Positions 35,500 to 45,400 of a stretch of DNA of 52,500 bases are shown piece by piece (the first letter of the stretch is position 1; each line of letters begins with the position of its first letter). Origin of the DNA: Cristatella mucedo (taxonomy: Eukaryota; Bryozoa; Phylactolaemata; Cristatellidae); NCBI GenBank assembly GCA_009760855.2, contig WPIO01000104.1, forward strand, positions 12,501 through 65,000, given 5' to 3'. The notes beneath the pieces were generated by a model that saw nothing but the letters and a program-made list of their open reading frames with translations, did not search any database and was not told the origin of the DNA. Both the position numbers and the translations under genes were made by a program.

Positions 35500-35991
35500 G
35501 TCGCTCTTTTATTTCTCTCTCTCACTTTCTCTCACTCGCTGTTTCTCCCTCTCACTCACTCACTTACATTCCCCCTCTCCCTGTGTGTGTGTCTCTCTCT
35601 ATATATATTATAAATATATATATATATATCAATAACCCTCTCTGTTTCTCCCTGTCACCATCTGCCTCTATTTCTCTCTGTCACTATCTCCCTCTGTCTG
35701 TATTTCTATATAGCTCTATCTATCGCTTTCACTCACCTCTGCCTCTGATTCACTCTCTCTGTCTTTATCTGTCTTTCTCTGTCTCTCTCATTGTCTGCAT
35801 CTGTCTGTCGCTCTCCTTCTCTATCTGTCGCTATCCCTCTCTGGCTCTAATTCTCTCTCGCTCTCACTCACTCTCTCATTCTCCCTCTCCGTCTCTCTCG
35901 CTCATACCATCCCTCACTCTTTCTCTCTCTCACTTATCATTCACTCACTCTCCTTCTCTCTATCTCTCTATCTCTCTCTCTCTCTCTCTCC

Positions 35992-36071
<80 letters not shown>
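35500..36071. repeat. (CT)n array in direct repeat copy 1
   Basis: CT-rich with a short TATA stretch at 35601-35630. A TA stretch lies at the matching place in copy 2 (47268-47296). Confidence 0.95.
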
Positions 36072-36073
<2 letters not shown>

Positions 36074-36255
36074 CGATACTCAAAGTACGGAAGGATAGGA
36101 GCGATCTATATAGATGCTGACTGCGATGCAAGTGTCGCCAGACGGGGAGAGGGGAGTCTTTCGACGAACCGTTACACGAGCCATCGCTGGTACCAGCGGT
36201 GGGGGGATGTGATTCGCTGCATCTGAATTGACGCCTGTAGAGCACGGGTGAACGG

Positions 36256-36728
36256 CATGAGCGCTGACCCACAAGGCCCGCCACGGCTTGGCTCCTTCGT
36301 ACCTATCTGAACTGCTGCATCAGTTTCAGCCTGTTCGCACCCTCAGGTCCTGTGTGGACAATAAATTAGCTCTCCCAATTCTCCGCCCTAAGACAGTTGG
36401 CGACAGAAGCTTTAGCTCTGCAGGTCCTAGACTGTGGAACACGCTTCCACAATTCGTACGCAACGACATCTACTCTCCAACTGCCGACTATGGCACATCT
36501 TTTTCAGCGGTCCTGAACTGCTACTTCTATGCTACTCACTACCTCAACTGCTCTCCTAACTCTGCTATGCTTCCCACTTTCTCTTTGTTGCGTGAGACGA
36601 AGTCTGTTGGCTACCGAATGCTTACCGAAAGCCGCTTAGGCTGTGAGTGGGCTATACAAAACTCTCCTGCGTAACACCCACATGGTCTTTATGACTTTGT
36701 GGAGTTACTGACGGAGATACATACTTAC
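36256..36728 (+). mobile_element. LINE family B 3' fragment inside direct repeat copy 1
   Basis: Plus strand, from gctgacccacaaggcccgcc to ggagatacatacttacat. A 128-residue frame (36288-36674) holds SSAGPRLWNTLPQFVRN. The corresponding place in copy 2 (near 50400) has no such element, so it entered after duplication or was lost from copy 2. Confidence 0.88.
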
Positions 36729-36835
36729 ATGCATACAAGCGGCATGGCGGCAACGAGCACCAAACGGCATGAAACGCTAGAAGCTTGCTCTTCGCTCACT
36801 CAACCACGTCTGAGCGAGAGCGAGCGGGAGGTGCA

Positions 36836-36837
<2 letters not shown>

Positions 36838-36918
<81 letters not shown>
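36838..36918. repeat. (GA)n microsatellite
   Basis: Pure GA array. The matching place in copy 2 (about 50470-50500) has only a short GA-rich stretch. Confidence 0.95.
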
Positions 36919-36924
<6 letters not shown>

Positions 36925-37564
36925 CGTCTCGCGCTGCGCTGGAGCCCTAGTCCAAGGTTACGCGGCGGGAGCCAGAAGGGCCTCAGCGTTCCAGCAAGAG
37001 CCCATCGTTCGCGCCCGACGACCTCGGGAACCAGGATCCGACCGGACCCAAAGCTGCCAGCCCGGCGCAGACCGCCGGCCCTCTGGACCAGGCAGGAGCC
37101 GAAGGAAACGGCGGTCCATGTGGACCTGACCCGCAGGCGCCAGCGGTCCGAAGGCGCGATCGCTGCCGCCCCCACTGCTTCTGGCAACCTTTTATCCGAC
37201 GGGGTCAATATATCTTCTACACCGTTGGGGATTGATTCACGAGAGATCAGCTAAAAAAAACGTCTTAATAAGCACGCTGCTATCTCGTGACAATCGAAGG
37301 CGCGTCATCCAAAGCCCATTTTAGCCTGATCGACTGAGCTAACTCTTTACCAGCCTTAGATGTCACGATTCCAGAATTGAGGGCATCGCTTTGCCATTGC
37401 TGAGATCTCGTAGAAGTTCAAGGCTCCAGCATTTCCAAATGCAACTGGGGCAGCTTCCCTACGCCCTCGTCTGAAGCGGCCTCTGTGCAGATCGGCATCG
37501 GATTATTACGAGCGTATATGCGTTATGAAGAGCACACGCATGCTACTGCTGAGTAGTGCAATTT

Positions 37565-37628
37565 ATCTCTCGTCTGTAACTCCACAAAGCCACAAAGACT
37601 ATGTGTATGTTAGGCAGGGGAGTTTATG
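37565..37628 (-). mobile_element. LINE family B 3' tip, ancient
   Basis: tctgtaactccacaaagcca then gttaggcaggggagttt, matching the family B 3' end on the minus strand. It is also present at 51218-51275 in copy 2, so it predates the duplication. Confidence 0.7.
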
Positions 37629-37900
37629 CGGAGCACATCTACTGTACGTCACTCTTGAGGATATAAATGTTATGGAGATTTCGCGCGTATTGCCGTAGAG
37701 TGACGATATACTAACAAATGCTGCTCGGATTGTTAACGAAGGGCAAGATCCCCCCTCGTGGGTTGCGAGTGCTCCGTGGGACGATCGTGGGTTGCGAGTG
37801 CTCCATGGTCAAAGATCGCGATTATTCCTTTCGAGCAGCCCAGAAGCTCAGCTGAGGCGCTGCATTATCTTGCCCGATCCGATGCCAAGTCGACTGAGTT

Positions 37901-37974
37901 ATCCGATCCTGCCCGGTGATGATTAGATCCGATCCTGCCCGGTGATGACTAGATCCGATCCTGCCCGGTGATGG
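37901..37974. repeat. 26-bp tandem repeat, three units
   Basis: Unit starting atccgatcctgcccggtgat in three adjacent copies, the last partial. Copy 2 has a different, less regular version near 51470-51520. Confidence 0.88.
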
Positions 37975-38920
37975 CCGATCCGATGCCAAGTCCTTCCCGT
38001 CGAGGCGCTACTTTGAAGGCTGATTGTTCAGGACGGCTGAGGGCTGTAGTTGCCCATCGGCGGCAGCCGAGGAGGGATTGGGAGTGGGTGGGTGGATGGG
38101 AGGGAGAAACTAGGACGGGAAGGAAGTAGGACGGGAAGTTAGCGGAGAAAGCGGACTGGAAAGTTAAAAATATCGGTCAGCGTTTCAAAGCTTTCGGACG
38201 TTTGAAATGTAGACAATCAAGTTATAAACGCTATCATTAGTTTTGGTTAGAGACAAGTGAGCGGAACATGGTAAGTAATATTATTTTGTAAGACCTATTT
38301 ACACCGGTAGTAGTATCGAGTTCAGCCTCATGAATCTTTTCTTTGTTAAACGTCCGTCGGAGGGCGTTTTTCGGCGAACTTTGTCAGTTAAAGCTACTCA
38401 GCCCTAAATGAATGTCAGATCATAACTTAAGACGGCAAACAACGTAGGAATTTGAGAAAATTGATAAGCCTCACCGAGTTCAACCGCCCGACTTGTTGTT
38501 ATAAAAATCGAAAAGCGTTAGCCCGAGCACACCGATCACACCGAGCAGTGCCACGCACCTGAGCTCAAAGCGAACGTGCGGCAAACGGCTCTCTAAGGCG
38601 ATAACTCCTTATTTCCTCACCAAAAGAGGTCAAGCTTCTGTCGAAAGTGACTGCCGACGAGGCTCGCACAGCTTCAAAAGGGGCGTGGGTCTTAACTGTA
38701 ACACCTGCTCGGCTGATGCTTAAACGAAAGCCTGCACGCGCTCTCTGCCGCTGCCCAATTAACTCGTTCACCCAAGGAGAATGTCTACGTGACGCAACAG
38801 CGTGAATTTTACAGTGTGTGCAACAGACGCGTTGTGACAAGAAGCAAAGGAGCGATGAGCATTGGAATCATCTCCGAATTTTCTCGGCGGTCCTTCCGTT
38901 TTACACGAATGAAGCCCAGG

Positions 38921-38935
38921 GAGAGAGAGAGAGAG

Positions 38936-38984
<49 letters not shown>

Positions 38985-39018
38985 TAGAGAGAGTCAAAGA
39001 AAGAGAGAGAGAGAGATA
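38921..39018. repeat. (GA)n microsatellite ending direct repeat copy 1
   Basis: GA array with GC and TC interruptions. A comparable GA-rich stretch ends the window in copy 2. Confidence 0.93.
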
Positions 39019-39183
39019 GCACAACCTTAACGCTTAATTAATGCTCAAAACGAGTTCCAGAGGGACACACCGTTCACTCAAGTCTCGAGGCGAATTTAAT
39101 TTCGCCAAAGTCTGATTTCCTTATCTACTGATTCACAAAAGTTGGAAAGTTCACAACAAAATTAAATGTCATTTCTCATGCAG

Positions 39184-39803
39184 CATGGACCACTTACATC
39201 CGGCTCGCTGAAACCGTCCTTCGAAGTTGGAGAGCTCGTCACAACCGAAAAAACATGCTACGAGGCTGACGAGCTCATCATGGCCGCCAGACCCTACGTC
39301 TACTGCGTCATTCCCAAGAAGTGCCATCTGTATTTTGCCCACTGCGTGACGGCCGGCAGCGTGTCTGGTGCTGCTGGCGGCGCCACGCTGTCTCCCTGCG
39401 AAGGCTGCGGCTGGGATCACTACTGCAGCGAACTCTGTCGGCAGGCCGCCTGGACGGCCGTGCACCGGCGCGAGTGCTCGCTCCTCCGAGCTTGGACGGA
39501 GGGCGGCGGAGAGCGCGAGAAGCTGTCGCGCAAGGTGCGCATGCTGTTCCACGTGCTCATGTTCAAGGAGGACGAGAAGAGACGGCGGAGCGAGGCGGCG
39601 GCGGCGGCTGCGGCCAGGGCCGGAGGCGAACGACCGGAAGTGCCGGACCTTTATGAGAGCGCATCGAGGATCCGGGCTGGCGGCGGTCGCACGAAGAGCA
39701 GCCCAGCCACAAAGAGCTGGCGGACAAGGCCGACCTGTACCGGCGCGTTATCGACGGCCTGACCGCCTTCTGCTCGGCGTCGCCCGACGGAGCGGCTTAC
39801 TAG
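39184..39803 (+). pseudogene. SMYD-family lysine methyltransferase, N-SET and MYND exon
   Basis: SMYD proteins methylate histone and other lysines with a SET domain split by a MYND zinc finger. The frame is open from 39166, but tttctcatgcag ending at 39183 looks like a splice acceptor, so the exon may start at 39184. The N-SET part includes YEADELIMAARPYVY, like the (A)GELL..P strand of the family. MYND residues follow: CEGC, YCSELC and HRREC. The first Cys pair appears to read FAHC instead of C-x2-C, so one zinc ligand looks lost. After PDLYE the frame breaks near 39655-39662. The other frame continues with RIEDPGWRRSHEEQ and KADLYRRVIDGL, as in the SMYD linker, to a stop at 39801. The GC-rich codon use differs from the surrounding repeats. 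The SET core is missing downstream. It could be a real gene with assembly errors. Confidence 0.72.
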
Positions 39804-40130
39804 CTTTTTTTCTCACTCTCTAGCTCTCTATCTCCCTCTCTCTTTCCATCTGTCCATGTTTAGCTTATTTTCTCTCTAGCTCGCTGTCAATCTCTCCAGA
39901 TCCAGTCAGTCAGTCTCTAGCTTGTTCTCTCTCTCTCTCTCTCTCGCCATCTCTTTCTCTCTATGTTGAGATCTATTTCTCTCTAGGTCTCTGTCGCTAT
40001 CTCTAGCTTTAGTCATTATGCACTGAGGATGGTTGCAAGAGCATGTGCTTCTGCGGTTGTATTCACAGTTCTTGTATTTGGGGAGCGACTGCTATAAGTT
40101 TGCTGGAGATTCGCAAAGTCTGGACATAAT
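39804..40130. other. Presumed intron 5' part, CT-rich
   Basis: CT-rich sequence (about 39810-39960) then unassigned DNA before a LINE insertion. I found no convincing splice donor directly after the MYND exon. Confidence 0.4.
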
Positions 40131-41465
40131 CACAAAGTTCTTCTAGAGCGCCTCTCATCTCGCCTGGGCATCACTGGCACTGCTCTGCAGTGGTTCAGGT
40201 CATATCTCAATGGAAGACTCCAGAGTATTGACGTGAATGGACAAAGATCATCTGAAGTACCTCTGAAATATGGAGTACCTCAGGGCTCAGTGCTAGGTCC
40301 GGTTCTTTTCACGGTTTATACTCTCCCTCTTGCTGATGTGATTGCCAAGCACAATCTAGGCTTTCACTTCTATGCGGATGACACTCAGTTGTACCTTTGC
40401 TTCGATCCCTCCCAGCCTTCGAGCACCTCAAATTCTCTAAACTCACTTGTTGCATGCATTGATGACATCCGCACATGGATGGCAGCACATTTTCTAAAAC
40501 TGAACGATGACAAAACTAACTTACTAGTTATGGGCAAACCTAGTGTGATTCAGAAATTGGAAAGGCTGACGCTCAAAATTGGCTCTTTCAGCATATCTCC
40601 AGTTGAATCAGCTTGAAATCTAGGTGTCGTATTCCAAAGCGACCTCTCGTTAGACGACCATATCAGCTCCACGGTCAAAGCTGCCTATTTTCACCTTCAT
40701 AATATTGCTAAATTCGGGCTTGTTTAGATAAGGATACCACGTCTAAGTTGGTCCATACATTCGTGAAATCTCGTCTCGACTTCTGCAACTCACTGCTCAC
40801 TGGCCTACCAGCATGTGCGATCAAGCGATTGCAGCTGGTGCAAAACTTTGCAGCTAGGCTTGTCTGTCATGAGCGTCGCAGTTGCCACATTACTCCACTT
40901 CTCGCCGACCTGCACTGGCTACCAGTAAAGCAACGGATTGACTTCAAGGTTTTGTCGCTCACTTTTAGGTCCCTTCATTCTATGGCTCCAGCCTATCTCT
41001 CCGACATACTTTACTATCTGGCTAAGCATCGTACCACCCGCTTTTCAGAATCCAACAGTCTACAAATACCTCGTACAAACCTCAAATCCTTTGGAGAATG
41101 TGCATTTAGTTCGTATGCTCCCAAAGCTTGGAAATCCTTCCCGATTTGCGTCAGAACATCCCCTAATCTGACCACATTTAAAAGGAACTTAAAAACACAC
41201 CTATTTAGGACAGCATTTAATGGGTCCCTGTGATTCGTCCTTCACGTGGTTATGCGTGCTGACACTGTGCGTGCTGCCACTAACCACATTTGCATGCTGA
41301 CCCTGTGCATGTCACCCCTAACCATGTTATTCATTTTGTTTGTTTTTCAAGCATGATTTTACTTACCATTCAATTGCATTTCCTTTTGCGGCAAATGTAA
41401 AGCGCCTAGAAAGAGAATAAGTTCTATGAGGGCGCTTTATCAAGTACATTGTTATTATTATTTTT
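40131..41465 (+). mobile_element. LINE family A copy A13 in the SMYD intron, 5'-truncated
   Basis: Plus strand, the same orientation as the gene, from cacaaagttcttctagagc (RT motif A region) to gggcgctttatcaagtac and a T/A tail. Very similar to the nested copy at 3126-4590. RT motifs GVPQGSVLGP and FHFYADDTQLYL are present (frame 40233-40616), followed by a TGA in place of CGA near 40613 and a one-base deletion near 40711. A second frame at 40748-41233 carries the C-terminus. ATAAT at 40126-40130 and 41466-41470 may be the target-site duplication. Confidence 0.9.
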
Positions 41466-41470
41466 ATAAT

Positions 41471-42017
41471 ATTTCTTGCAGTCTTCTTCAGCATTTCAGA
41501 ATTTGTTACTTCAGTATTTGGTACTTCACCTGTATTGACGCCAAAGGGTTAGTGTTATAGCATATAATTAGAAACTTAAGAAACTGCAACAATTGTCGTT
41601 TCAATCCCTTTCCTCTGAGCATAAACAAAGCGTAGCTAGAACTTTAACCTAGTTTAGAAGCAGGCCGCCTACAAGCTACAGCAAGCAGGCAAGCTGCTCT
41701 TAATTACCTAGGCCAGCATTGACAGCGATGACAGAATTGACGTTGACTATTGACATTGACTATTGACAGCAGTTCGAGCACCGCTCAATACTCTCTCTCT
41801 CTCTCTCTCCCGGCTTGAATCGTCATCGGGCAGTCATTGCAAGGCTCGTACCTTTTGAGAACGGAGTTCAGTACCCTGAAGTCGACGCTGCCTCCATCTC
41901 TGGGGAGGCAGGTAGGAGATGGAGGCAGCTATAGCAATGCAATACTGAAGGGCTCCCGTCTGCAGAGCACATGAGCTGCTTCTGGCTATATTCGCATATA
42001 TATATATATATATAAAA

Positions 42018-42065
<48 letters not shown>

Positions 42066-42914
42066 TCCTATATACCAAGCGACCCCGTTTGGTCGGATCC
42101 AAACGCTGTGGGCAGCTGTGTAAGTAGATTTAAGAATACAAAGTAGCTGGAGAGACCAGGCGCGCTTCTTGGACCGGCGGTTCGCCGAAAACGGATTTTC
42201 GCATTCTGCAGGAACAATCTCTGCAGAAACCACGTGAAATAGTTTGCCGATCTCATAGGCCGCATTTCGACATGGACGAAAGAGCCTACTCGCGGCCATC
42301 ACCTTGCTTGCAGTGGGCACCATCAATACAAGATTGCCTGCTACAGGAGTCCATCCCTAAGACTTGGGCTGTCAAGTGCGAGTACCTCATTCCCGGATTG
42401 AGACCCAGAGACAAAGATGGCTGAACGTCGATCGACTAACGGTATTCCTACGGTGTTTAAAACCGAGCTATAGCTATTTAGCCGTAGCATTGGATTGTCA
42501 CCAAAGTATTCAGGCTAAATCCTCGCGTGTGCAGTGGAAGTGTCCATTTAGAATGGCAATTGTTGGCGCCAGGTTCAAGCATCAAGCCTGCGGTCAGCGA
42601 CCAGAGAGCTTCTGCACGCTGCTCGACTGCGAACATTGATGACGACGCAGTTATTCTCGGACGAAGTACTGACGCCTCTATGTCGCCGCAGCGTCGCTGC
42701 GGCCCCAGTGCCCTTCTTTTGTAAGAAAGACGAATCTGACGAATCGTTCGATTGTTGTGCGTTCGATTTCGTTTCTGCGCGGCAACGTCGGTGTCGCATT
42801 TCTGGTCGGTCATATACCCGTCAGCTTGCACAGTACTTCTGTTCTGTTCTGCAGCTAAGATGGATTATATCATAGAATAGAGGTCAAAGTAAGAGTCTGC
42901 TTTGAAATTACATA
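41471..42914. other. Presumed intron, no exon found
   Basis: Searched by eye for the SET core (NHSC-like motif, GEE-type strand) and found none. It holds (TA)n at 41998-42061 and a short CT run near 41791-41810. Overlapping frames at 42364-42875 lack domains. Confidence 0.5.
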
Positions 42915-43125
42915 TTGATAACAATAATGTATTTGTATAGTGCCTTCAGAGAATTGAATATATTTCTTGGCACTTCACAGACGCTGTACAAAAAGCATGA
43001 CCAAGTGATTAGTGACGACATTGTTAGATGTGACATGGGTAGAGTCAACATGTAGATGTGGTTTGTAGCAGCAGGCACAGTGTCAGCACGCATAAGCATA
43101 AAAAGGAAGAATCACAACCGACACG
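42915..43125 (-). mobile_element. LINE family A-like 3' UTR fragment, diverged subtype
   Basis: Minus strand, caataatgtatttgtatagtgcc then gagaattgaatatatttcttggcac. It is related to the fragment at 12603-12790. Confidence 0.65.
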
Positions 43126-43154
43126 AAACCGACGTTTCACGTAGTGCTCTAATA

Positions 43155-43390
43155 AACAGCTGATTATCTCTCTAGGCATTTACATATGCTGTACCGAAAA
43201 CGTGACCAAGCGATTAGTGCTAACATTCGCAATTTCATCAATCATAACATTGCTAGATGTGACGTGCGCAAGGTCGAAATGCAGATATGGTTGGTTGCAG
43301 CAGGCAAAAGAGTGTCAGCACCCATGCTCACACAAACAAAGGCCGAACAACAAGGATATACTAAATGCTGCCTGTCATTAGCAGCTGTAT
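43155..43390 (-). mobile_element. LINE family A-like 3' UTR fragment, second diverged copy
   Basis: Minus strand, matching the previous fragment (ctctctaggcatttacatatgctgtac, gtgaccaagcgattagtg) with an insertion near 43235. It ends about 55 bases before the SMYD acceptor. Confidence 0.6.
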
Positions 43391-43430
43391 TTTAAGCTTC
43401 TTTGAAATTGACGCGATTGCTGTTATCTCG

Positions 43431-43445
43431 CTCTTTAATTTGCAG
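43431..43445 (+). promoter_or_regulatory. Splice acceptor of the SMYD C-terminal exon
   Basis: ctctttaatttgcag directly precedes ATTTACATAACGTAC, which starts the exon in phase 0 with IYITYLDA. This matches the family's (GEE)-x-x-x-SYID strand, so the boundary fits both splice consensus and protein homology. Confidence 0.75.
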
Positions 43446-44199
43446 ATTTACATAACGTACTTGGATGCCCAGCGAACGTTTCTCACCGCGAGAGAGCGTC
43501 GTGACTTCTTCAGCAAAGGCTACTTCTTCGAGTGCAGCTGCCCGCGCTGCGACGGCTCGCCGGCCGCCGTGGCTCGCGACCGTCGCCTGCTGTCGGCACG
43601 CTGCGTCCTTGGCGACGACTGCAGCAAGCTGCCCTCGTGCGAGCACTGCGAGTCGGTGAAGGACGACGGCGCCACAGTGGCGGTGCTCGACGTGAGCCAC
43701 GCTGCGGCCGACGCCGTGCTGAAGCAGCTGAGCTCGGCGGCGGCGCACGGTGATTGGGCGCTCGTTGCGAAAGTGGCGCGTCGCTTCCTGCTCGAGGACG
43801 GCGCGTCGCTCGGCGTGTGCGACGGGCGCGTGGCGCGCGTGCGCCACGCGCCTCGTTGCCGCCTGCTACGAGCTGGCTGACGAGTGGCAGCTGGGCGTCG
43901 AGCAGGGCCTCGTCCTGCTCGACGTCTGCCTCAACGTGTGCCCCGAAGGCGTCATCTACGTCGGCCAGTTGCGCTCCATGCTGGGCACGATGATGTGGCG
44001 CGGGCGGCGCTTCGCCGACGCAGCGCGACAGCTGTCGCAGGCAGTGAAGACGTTGCGAATCGCCTTCGGACCCGATCACCCGCTCACGGTCGAGTGCCGG
44101 CGGCTGCTGGCTGCGGCGGCTGAAGCCGAGTGTGCAGCCTCCAACGACAACGGCGTGGTTTCCTGCCATGCTGCAGCAGCAGCAGCAGCAGCTGAGTAG
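43446..44199 (+). pseudogene. SMYD-family C-terminal exon: end of SET, post-SET and TPR-like region
   Basis: The exon opens with IYITYLDAQR and then FFSKGYFFECSCPRC. This corresponds to the last SET strand and the post-SET zinc cysteines (CSCPRC plus later Cys). Helical TPR-like sequence follows, ending with LRIAFGPDHPLTVECRRLL, like the last SMYD helix pair (GxxHP). The first frame runs from 43446 to a stop at 43878-43880, but the family-like sequence switches to another frame (LVAACYELADEWQ) between about 43805 and 43860. It then runs to the stop at 44197-44199. This is a one-base shift, either a real mutation or a sequencing error. It ends with an Ala tract encoded by gca repeats. Strong GC at third positions supports past coding selection. 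The SET core between this exon and 39803 is absent. Confidence 0.72.
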
Positions 44200-44254
44200 C
44201 TGCTTTCACTGGAAAGGCGCGCGGTCAGCAGCCGATAGCTCGCCTATGCTCACC

Positions 44255-44266
44255 GGGGGGGGGGGG
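44255..44266. repeat. Poly-G run (12 G)
   Basis: Uninterrupted G tract about 55 bases after the SMYD stop. It can form a G-rich structure and is prone to sequencing error. Confidence 0.9.
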
Positions 44267-44329
44267 TCACTGAGATCTTACACCAAAATTATATAATATA
44301 TATAATTCAGTTATTTATATTTATTTATA

Positions 44330-44468
44330 TATAATTAATTTATATAGCGCCCCAAGAGAACTTAATCTCTATTCAGGCGCTTTACATATGCCTCGGGGCT
44401 CGAGCCCCCAACTTCAGTCAGACCTTGGTCGGGGCGAGCACCTTAACCACTAGACCAAACCAACTCGG
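44330..44468 (-). mobile_element. SINE family 1 copy
   Basis: Minus strand. The A-box-like TGGTCTAGTGG (complement at 44447-44457) and B-box-like GGGCTCGAGCCCC (44396-44408) are followed toward lower coordinates by the LINE-A-like tail (aagcgcctgaatagagatt, cttggggcgctatataaat) and an A/T end. It lies just downstream of the SMYD exon. Confidence 0.85.
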
Positions 44469-44544
44469 AAAAAAATCAGTGTGATGTGCTAGGCGCTTGT
44501 AGAGCAGCAAAGTGTAACGGGGCTAACACGCCGCGTCGCTTAGT

Positions 44545-44769
44545 TCAAGGCATCCTCTTATAAAAATATATCTGAAATATATCTGGGTCAAGTGCGTCTT
44601 CTGGTCGCCTCTTGATGGTTGCGAACGTGTTGTGTAGACGCAGAGTTGGAGTGCTGCAAACAGCCACTAAAGAAGAGAGCTTAGACAAGTCTTCAGTCTC
44701 AGGAAGCCGATATGGCATTTTAGGAATTTCTCGCTTGTGCAGCGTAGTGGTCATTTTGTAATTAAGCAA
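44545..44769 (-). CDS. Unrecognised small protein or first exon
   Basis: A 74-residue minus-strand frame. The second Met (MTTTLHKREIPKMPYR) has a reasonable start context. The sequence has varied, non-repetitive composition with a balanced mix of charged and hydrophobic residues, unlike the low-complexity frames elsewhere. No domain, signal peptide or membrane segment is evident. It may be a first exon: a possible end of similarity lies near DPDIFQ, before an A/T-rich stretch. It lies 345 bases downstream of the SMYD exon, on the opposite strand, and does not overlap a recognised transposon. It could be chance. Confidence 0.3.
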   Translation of the reverse strand: MLNYKMTTTLHKREIPKMPYRLPETEDLSKLSSLVAVCSTPTLRLHNTFATIKRRPEDALDPDIFQIYFYKRMP

Positions 44770-45309
44770 AAATAATTGAATGCGTAAAAATTTGACTCAA
44801 AAAATAATCCACACTTATCCAATACGTGGCTACGTGGTTTGAAAGTACCGTCTGGCAAAGAGCATATAAGCAGACCATCGTGACATCCGGGTGCAACGAC
44901 TCGCGGCTGCAATCCGCTGCGATGCACTTCGATATGGCAACTCGAGGTTAATACTGCAAGGTGAGAAAGTCAATGGTATTACTACTATTACTACTCGCGA
45001 GTGAATCTTCTACAGCGAACCGAATCGACATTCGCTTTGCATGCCAAAGTTAGATTGAGCGTAGCTGCCGTCACGCTTGTAAACAAGCAGTATGCCACAG
45101 TATCCAGTCATATTTTTAAGCACCGTGCGCGTGCGCAAGTACGTACGTAGATAGAGACGTTTATTACCTATTTACTGTCAGATTCATTCTAAAAAATGTC
45201 GTTTCGATCGTGCTGCAAAAGATTTGACTCTCTGTCAATGTGCTCCGTCACACGCGCGCACCGCTACGCGTGCGTACCGCTACACGCTAGCGATTGGAAA
45301 GGGTAAAAT
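44770..45309. other. Unassigned intergenic sequence
   Basis: No gene or clear repeat. A TATA-like gcatataagcag occurs near 44862 on the plus strand, without a downstream gene to support it. Confidence 0.4.
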
Positions 45310-45400
45310 GCATTTTGCAGGACCCGAAGCCGCGATCAAGATTTTGAAATAGCAGTACCTTACCTCCACGGTAAGACCAGAATTAAAATAATTGACGCCG
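45310..45400 (-). mobile_element. Possible decayed SINE family 2 copy
   Basis: On the minus strand it reads gtggaggtaaggtactgc and then ggcttcgggtcctgcaaaatgc, resembling the A-box and B-box region of SINE family 2. Degenerate. Confidence 0.35.

Larger units (their letters stand above)
34391..39030 (+). repeat. Long direct repeat, copy 1 (about 4.6 kb)
   Basis: Matches 45931-52500 in the same orientation. Anchors: cggctgctcatcggcgctgcgtcc (34444) against 45978; the start of the CT array (35500 against 47042); gggcctcagcgttccagcaag (36978) against 50563; the block at 38210 against 51712; and the final GA array. No transposase or RT frame is seen in it. It may be a large non-coding or internally deleted transposable element, or a segmental duplication. 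Confidence 0.88.

Noticed and set aside
43510-44169. 219-residue minus-strand frame opposite the SMYD exon
   Set aside because: Antisense shadow of a GC-rich coding exon. The plus-strand reading has the recognisable post-SET and TPR-like motifs.
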